From UBA11606 sp049437325 (lineage in GTDB: Bacteria > Actinomycetota > Acidimicrobiia > Acidimicrobiales > Aldehydirespiratoraceae), in NCBI GenBank assembly GCA_049437325.1, contig JBMTIM010000015.1, positions 1 to 53,556 on the forward strand: a stretch of DNA of 53,556 nucleotides. Direction: 5' to 3'. The notes below the pieces were generated by a model. That model was not told where the DNA came from and searched no databases. It saw nothing but the letters and a program-made list of their open reading frames with translations. Positions 49,756 to 53,556 of the stretch are shown in pieces (within the stretch, counting starts at the first letter, position 1; every line of letters begins with the position of its first letter). Position numbers and translations under genes: made by a program.

Positions 49756-50982
49756 CTACGCGGTGATACCGAAGCGGTGCAAGCCGTACGCCCGGATCGC
49801 GTTGCCACGCAGCACCTTGTAGCACTCATGTTCGTTCATGCCGACCGCAGCGAACATCGAGTGCGCAACCTTGCGGCTGTGCGGAAAGGTTCCGTCCGAG
49901 TGGGGGTAGTCCGTCTCGAAGAGAATCTGCTCCAGTCCGACGTCGGCCCGCTGCTTCAGGCCCACGAGATCGTCGAAAATACAGCCGAACACCCGACCCC
50001 GAACGATCTCGCTCGGCAGAGGTCCGCTGCCGCCCACCCCACCGCGGCCCTCTCGGAAGACGGAATCCATCCGCTCCATCTGGAACGGCATCCAACCGAC
50101 CTGACTCTCGGCATAGGCGATCTTGATGGTCGGAAAACGTTGCAGCGTGCCCGAGAACACCCAATCGACCATCGAGCCCTCCGCATTCTGGGCGTAGAGC
50201 GACATCGAGGTCGCAAGCGGCGCATCAGCCGAGGTGGTCGGCATCGACGATGAGGACCCGATGTGCATCGAGACGGTGGTGTCGGTCTCTTCGCACGCCT
50301 GCCAGAGCACGTCCCAGTCTCCGGAATACATCGTCGCGCATCCGAGTTTCGACGGGTTCTCCGAAAAGGCGATGGCGAACGATCCCTTTGCCGCGCAGCG
50401 TCGAACCTCGGCTGCTGCGAGGACCGGGTCCCACAGGGGAACGAGTGTCAGTGGGATGAGACGGCCTTTGCCGGGCCCGCCTCCCCAGTCGTCGATGATC
50501 CAATCGTTGTAGATGCGGAGACACTCGAGTGCGAACTCCTTGTCCTCCCGCTCGAGGAATCCCTGTCCGCAGAACCGGGGGAACACGTTGGGATAGTTGA
50601 TCGCCGCCGACACATGGTTGAGGTCCATGTCCGCAAGACGATCGGTCTGGTTCCAGGTGCCCGGTCGAAGATCCTCGTATGTCGCTGCGACATTGCGCTG
50701 TTCTTCGCGAGGCACGCCAGCGGGACCATGCAGAAATCCGGTGGGCATCACGAGATCGTCGTACAACCAGAGGTCGCACAGGTCGCCATCTGGATGATCG
50801 CGATCAAATCCGTAGTGACCGCCTTCGAACTTCAGGCGCACCTTCTCCTGCACGACTCGTGGCCCGCGGGCGCGCTTGGAGGGTGGCAACTGCTGCTGCC
50901 ACAGGTCCTTTGGTTCCATGACGTGATCGTCCACGGAGATGATCAGTGGCAGCTCTTCCTCGGCGGGCGTGACGTCGCGCAT
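49756..50982 (-). CDS. Amidohydrolase-family (ACMSD-like) protein, paralogue 2
   Basis: A 408-residue relative of the protein at 33816-35018, sharing the VDDHVMEP start, ICFPN/INYPNVFPRFCGQ-type region, NDWIIDDWGG, SMHIGSSS, KIAYAESQVGWMPFQMER and ILFETDYPHSDGTFPHSRKVAHSMF. The same HxxE variant replaces the normal HxH. Likely a metal-dependent decarboxylase or hydrolase of aromatic-type acids. ATG 50982 is supported by TAGCCT 7 nt upstream; the frame is open to 51036. Confidence 0.88.
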   Translation of the reverse strand: MRDVTPAEEELPLIISVDDHVMEPKDLWQQQLPPSKRARGPRVVQEKVRLKFEGGHYGFDRDHPDGDLCDLWLYDDLVMPTGFLHGPAGVPREEQRNVAATYEDLRPGTWNQTDRLADMDLNHVSAAINYPNVFPRFCGQGFLEREDKEFALECLRIYNDWIIDDWGGGPGKGRLIPLTLVPLWDPVLAAAEVRRCAAKGSFAIAFSENPSKLGCATMYSGDWDVLWQACEETDTTVSMHIGSSSSMPTTSADAPLATSMSLYAQNAEGSMVDWVFSGTLQRFPTIKIAYAESQVGWMPFQMERMDSVFREGRGGVGGSGPLPSEIVRGRVFGCIFDDLVGLKQRADVGLEQILFETDYPHSDGTFPHSRKVAHSMFAAVGMNEHECYKVLRGNAIRAYGLHRFGITA

Positions 50983-50989
50983 GGCGTCA

Positions 50990-50995
50990 AGGCTA
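50990..50995 (-). promoter_or_regulatory. -10 box TAGCCT (minus strand) of amidohydrolase paralogue 2
   Basis: Minus-strand TAGCCT, 7 nt before ATG 50982; decides the start. Confidence 0.5.
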
Positions 50996-51019
50996 GTTCC
51001 CCCCGATGGGTCAGGCATT

Positions 51020-51057
51020 GCCGAGCAAAACCACAACGGCCGAGCAGAACCACAACG
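51020..51057 (+). repeat. Tandem pair of 19-bp repeats
   Basis: GCCGAGCAAAACCACAACG (51020-51038) is followed directly by a copy with one base changed (51039-51057). It lies in the divergent region before the deoxyribosyltransferase-like gene, 27 bp from its ATG; AGAACC in the second unit can also pair with GGTTCT (51064-51069). Confidence 0.6.
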
Positions 51058-51084
51058 CCTCTGGGTTCTGCGACAAGATGGAGC

Positions 51085-51507
51085 ATGGCTCGTCAGGTCT
51101 ATGTCGCCGGCCCTCTGTTCGACGAGGGGGAACGATGGTTCATGGAGGCGATGGACGCCCGTCTTGTTCGTGCCGGAGCGTCAACCTTCCTGCCTCATCG
51201 CGACAATCCGAGCAAGACCCGTGAGACAGTCTCGGCGATCTATCGCAACAACATCGACGCCATCGAACGGGCCGACGTGGTGGTCGCAAACCTCAACGGT
51301 GTCACGACCGATGACGGTACCGCATGGGAGATCGGCTACGCAGTGGCCCAGGGAACGCCCGTGGTCGGCTTGTTCACCGACTGGCGGCGCCGTTTCGACG
51401 ACGAAGTCGTCAACCTCATGATCGCTGAGTCAGTCGATCTCGTCGTTCGGTCGCTCGACGAACTGGAGGCCGAGGTACGGGCGCGGCTCGATCTCGATAC
51501 CCCCTGA
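51085..51507 (+). CDS. Nucleoside 2-deoxyribosyltransferase-like protein
   Basis: A 140-residue protein: VYVAGPLFDEGERWFMEAM at the start, FLPHRDN, ADVVVANLNGVTTDDGTAWEIGYAVAQGTPVVGLFTD in the middle. Asp77 (or Asp76) and Glu82 correspond to the ribose-binding Asp and nucleophile Glu of the family. It would exchange or hydrolyse the base of deoxynucleosides, a salvage or clean-up role. The gene starts at ATG 51085 well inside a longer frame; CAAGAT ends 5 nt before it. Confidence 0.85.
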   Translation: MARQVYVAGPLFDEGERWFMEAMDARLVRAGASTFLPHRDNPSKTRETVSAIYRNNIDAIERADVVVANLNGVTTDDGTAWEIGYAVAQGTPVVGLFTDWRRRFDDEVVNLMIAESVDLVVRSLDELEAEVRARLDLDTP

Positions 51508-51551
51508 CCAGGGAAGCGGCCGGTGGACGCCCGAGGACGCTCGAGTCCGGC

Positions 51552-52769
51552 CTACGCTGCAGCGCGCGTTCGACGCAAGATCGGGTCTGCCACCGCCAAC
51601 GTCTTGTCGGCGATTCGGAGCACGCGTCCTGCCGCACCCGGTGTCTGATCATCGACCAGGTTGCCCATCACCTGCAGCGTGATGTTGGCGATGCCTTGGG
51701 TGCCCACGGCGAGTCGAAGTCCACTTCGTAGGATCCACGGATGACCGATCAGGAAGCTGAATCGGCGCCCGGTTCGCAAAAAAGAATCGAAACGCTGCCC
51801 GATCATCCGGTCGTACGCCTCGGGTGTCGTCCCGGGATCGGAGAGGAACAGGTCCGCCGCCAGCATGCCGGATTCGAGTCCGTAATCGATGCCCTCACCA
51901 TTCATGGGGTTCACCAAGCCGGCTGCATCACCGATGGCGACCCAACCAGGGCCATGTCGTTTCAATGTGCTCATCGGGAGACGCCACGCTCTTGGACGCT
52001 CCAGATCGGGCCCCAAGCCCCACGACTCTTCGACCAGTGATCGGTAGCTGGCCTGGAGCTTGTTGAGATTGAGTTTCTTGAAGCCCTTCATCGTCGACAG
52101 TGCGCCCACGCCGATGTTCACGGTGCCGTCTCCAGCGGGAAACATCCAGCCGTATCCGGGGACCGGGGTACCGTGCTCGTCCCTGAGCGTCAGACACGCC
52201 TCGAGATGTGTGTCGGCGTGACGGGGTGATGCGGCATACGTCCGGATGGCGAGCCCGAACGGTTCGTCGGGGTCGCGTTCGGCACCGAGCAAGCGAGCGA
52301 CGTTGCCGGGTGCCCCGGTGGCCACCACAACGAGGTCGCTGTGCCACCGACGGCCATTGGCCTCGACACCGACCACCCGACCGTTGTCGAGGATGGGCAC
52401 GGCGTCGGCATTGAACTCGAGTTCGGCACCGGCCTCGCCGGCGAGGCTGATGAGCCGCTCATCGAGGCGGCGACGGGGCCAGACCGCGCCGTGGGGGGCG
52501 AACCGGCCGTTGTCCGGCCAGGGCAACTCCCGCTGTGTCCGCCCCGCGATCATGCGGAGTCCGGCAATGCGGTGGGCGTCGGTCAGATCGACGTCGAGTT
52601 CGTCGAGCGCAGCAACAGCGCGAGGCGTGAGTCCATCGCCGCAGACCTTGTCACGCCCCTTCTCTCCCTTTTCGAACAGACGGACGGTCGCACCTCCACG
52701 AGCGGCGCGGATCGCTGTAGCGGCACCTGCAGGGCCTCCACCGATGATGAGCAAGTCGCGACGTTCCAT
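51552..52769 (-). CDS. Geranylgeranyl reductase-family FAD oxidoreductase
   Basis: A 405-residue flavoprotein: FAD motif IIGGGPAGAATAIRAARGGATVRLFEKG (residues 8-35), the family's KVCGDGLTPRAV (about 41-52), and WVAIGDAAGLVNPMNGEGIDYGLESG near 290-315. Such enzymes reduce isoprenoid chains of menaquinone or archaeal-type lipids; in Actinobacteria the relative MenJ reduces one double bond of menaquinone. Either role is possible. About four residues into the end there is no obvious membrane helix, so it is a peripheral enzyme. Confidence 0.9.
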   Translation of the reverse strand: MERRDLLIIGGGPAGAATAIRAARGGATVRLFEKGEKGRDKVCGDGLTPRAVAALDELDVDLTDAHRIAGLRMIAGRTQRELPWPDNGRFAPHGAVWPRRRLDERLISLAGEAGAELEFNADAVPILDNGRVVGVEANGRRWHSDLVVVATGAPGNVARLLGAERDPDEPFGLAIRTYAASPRHADTHLEACLTLRDEHGTPVPGYGWMFPAGDGTVNIGVGALSTMKGFKKLNLNKLQASYRSLVEESWGLGPDLERPRAWRLPMSTLKRHGPGWVAIGDAAGLVNPMNGEGIDYGLESGMLAADLFLSDPGTTPEAYDRMIGQRFDSFLRTGRRFSFLIGHPWILRSGLRLAVGTQGIANITLQVMGNLVDDQTPGAAGRVLRIADKTLAVADPILRRTRAAA

Positions 52770-52816
52770 ACCACAGCCTGCCGTGCCGAGAGGCCTTATC
52801 CGCAGTCAGGAAGCGA

Positions 52817-53359
52817 TTACGGGAGCTGACCGGTGTGGCCGAGCGCGAGACGCAACAGTCGATCGTGCCCACCGGTCATCTCGGCGATCACCTCGGCGCT
52901 CATCGCCTCCCGCGGCGTCACCCAGGTCAAGTCGAGCGCATCGGGCGATGGAGAAGGCTCACCATCGATGGGCACCACGAAGGCCAGGCTCACTGCATGC
53001 TGTCGCGGATCGTGATACCCCGACACGGATGGATCGGGAAAGTACTCCGCAACCGTGAACGGTGTTGGGTTGGCGGGAAGCCGCGGGAGCGCCATCGGAC
53101 CGAGATCCTTTTCGAGATGGCGGAGCAAGGCATGTCGAATCCGCTCACCGAACAGGACCCGACCGGTCACGAGTGCCCGGCTGATCGTGCCGTCGGCCAT
53201 CGCTCGAAGGAGCAGCCCGATGTGGGTGACCTCACCAATCGAGTCGACCCGCACCGGAACCGCATCGACGTACACCATCGGCACCCGGCCGCGAACGGTC
53301 TCCAGATCATCCGAGCTGAGCCAATTCACTTCGGCATCGATGTCGACAGGTTCGCTCAC
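52817..53359 (-). CDS. NUDIX-like hydrolase (DUF4916 type)
   Basis: A 180-residue protein whose centre GRVLFGERIRHALLRHLEKDLG approximates a NUDIX box (G..E.....R...E..G), with the expected second Glu partly replaced. The PMVYVDAVPVRVDSIGEVTHIGLLLRA start and YHDPRQHAVSLAFVVPIDGE segment match the DUF4916 actinobacterial group as I remember it. A nucleotide-diphosphate hydrolase is the best guess. GTG 53359 has a weak GAGAAT box 6 nt upstream and matches homology better than the longer frame. Confidence 0.75.
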   Translation of the reverse strand: MSEPVDIDAEVNWLSSDDLETVRGRVPMVYVDAVPVRVDSIGEVTHIGLLLRAMADGTISRALVTGRVLFGERIRHALLRHLEKDLGPMALPRLPANPTPFTVAEYFPDPSVSGYHDPRQHAVSLAFVVPIDGEPSPSPDALDLTWVTPREAMSAEVIAEMTGGHDRLLRLALGHTGQLP

Positions 53360-53515
53360 GCTGCGATTCTCGCACCTCGAGTTCGGACTTCGGGGGACCG
53401 CTCGAGGCAGATCATCGGGGTTCGCGAAGCGTGGACGCCACGCAACAGGCATCGACGCTCACCGGCACGGTGTCAATCGGTGACGGGGGCGATCACCTTG
53501 CCCAGACACGGCGAC
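53360..53515. other. Intergenic region at the right edge
   Basis: About 155 bp between the NUDIX-like gene and the next start. The minus-strand -10 candidate GAGAAT lies at 53366-53371; I see no other feature. Short open frames here have no start signal or homology I can recognise. Confidence 0.4.
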
Positions 53516-53521
53516 TACCGT
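53516..53521 (+). promoter_or_regulatory. -10 box TACCGT before the edge gene
   Basis: TACCGT, 8 nt before ATG 53530, the same spacing as at 5215 and 22991. Confidence 0.4.
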
Positions 53522-53529
53522 CGAGGTCG

Positions 53530-53556
53530 ATGGCGCCGATCACCGACTGGAATCCG
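53530..53556 (+). CDS. First nine codons of a gene running off the window
   Basis: ATG at 53530 opens MAPITDWNP and stays open to the window end. The call rests on the TACCGT box 8 nt upstream, which matches the leaderless pattern of real genes in this window. Nothing can be said of function. Confidence 0.4.

Noticed and set aside
1..53556. rRNA, tRNA, riboswitch or phage/defence genes
   Set aside because: I looked for conserved RNA cores, tRNA-like cloverleaf 3' ends and typical phage or defence protein motifs on both strands and found none that I could support.

Overview
The window is a dense, GC-rich stretch of chromosome of the kind found in high-GC Actinobacteria. Four luciferase-like (F420-type) oxidoreductases, heavy GTG start use, ATGA/GTGA gene overlaps and many apparently leaderless genes suggest a marine or soil member of the Acidimicrobiia (Ilumatobacter-like). 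The taxonomy is inference from gene content only. I saw no rRNA, tRNA, CRISPR array, insertion sequence or phage gene. It carries about 48 protein genes and almost no long intergenic DNA.

Layout. 1-2.8 kb: two halves of a heterodimeric ABC exporter, the first cut by the window edge. 2.8-15.2 kb: a collinear block of three luciferase-like oxidoreductases, a metal-dependent amidohydrolase of the dipeptidase-like type, and a complete peptide-type ABC importer (two ATPases, two almost identical tandem binding proteins, two permeases). 15.2-18.7 kb: a four-helix membrane protein, a sucrose-phosphorylase-type GH13 enzyme and an APC amino-acid permease. 19.0-23.0 kb (minus strand): an overlapping operon of a RimK-type ATP-grasp ligase fused to a TrkA-C domain, an aspartoacylase-like deacylase and a Baeyer-Villiger-type monooxygenase. 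23.0-28.0 kb: sulfate activation (cysD, fused cysNC, an extra cysC) followed by choline-sulfatase. 28-44 kb: single catabolic genes (class II aldolase, dienelactone hydrolase, acyl-CoA dehydrogenase-like flavoenzyme, AMP ligase, Cys/Met PLP enzyme, amidohydrolase with flavodoxin-like partner, FAD oxidase, TauE exporter, aminotransferase with alkylsulfatase-like enzyme, acetylpolyamine deacetylase, F420 enzyme with MFS exporter, zinc alcohol dehydrogenase). 44.4-53.6 kb: EamA exporter, YbaK deacylase, MFS protein, Lrp regulator divergent from alanine dehydrogenase, a D-threonine-aldolase-like enzyme, a second amidohydrolase paralogue, a nucleoside deoxyribosyltransferase-like protein, a geranylgeranyl-reductase-family enzyme, a NUDIX-like protein, and the first codons of a gene running off the right edge.

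Themes. The lifestyle suggested is scavenging of peptides, amino acids, sulfated and acylated small molecules with flavin and F420 redox chemistry. Regulation looks compact: at least fourteen genes have a GC-rich TANNNT hexamer 6-9 nt before the start codon, which implies leaderless mRNAs and was used here to choose starts. Two operator-like inverted repeats sit on such hexamers: a perfect 13-1-13 palindrome at 35026-35052 and a smaller one at 26489-26506. The most unusual items are the tandem binding-protein genes, which appear identical over about 1.74 kb and then diverge abruptly, the RimK-TrkA-C/deacylase/monooxygenase operon, and an alkylsulfatase-like protein whose metal motif is altered.
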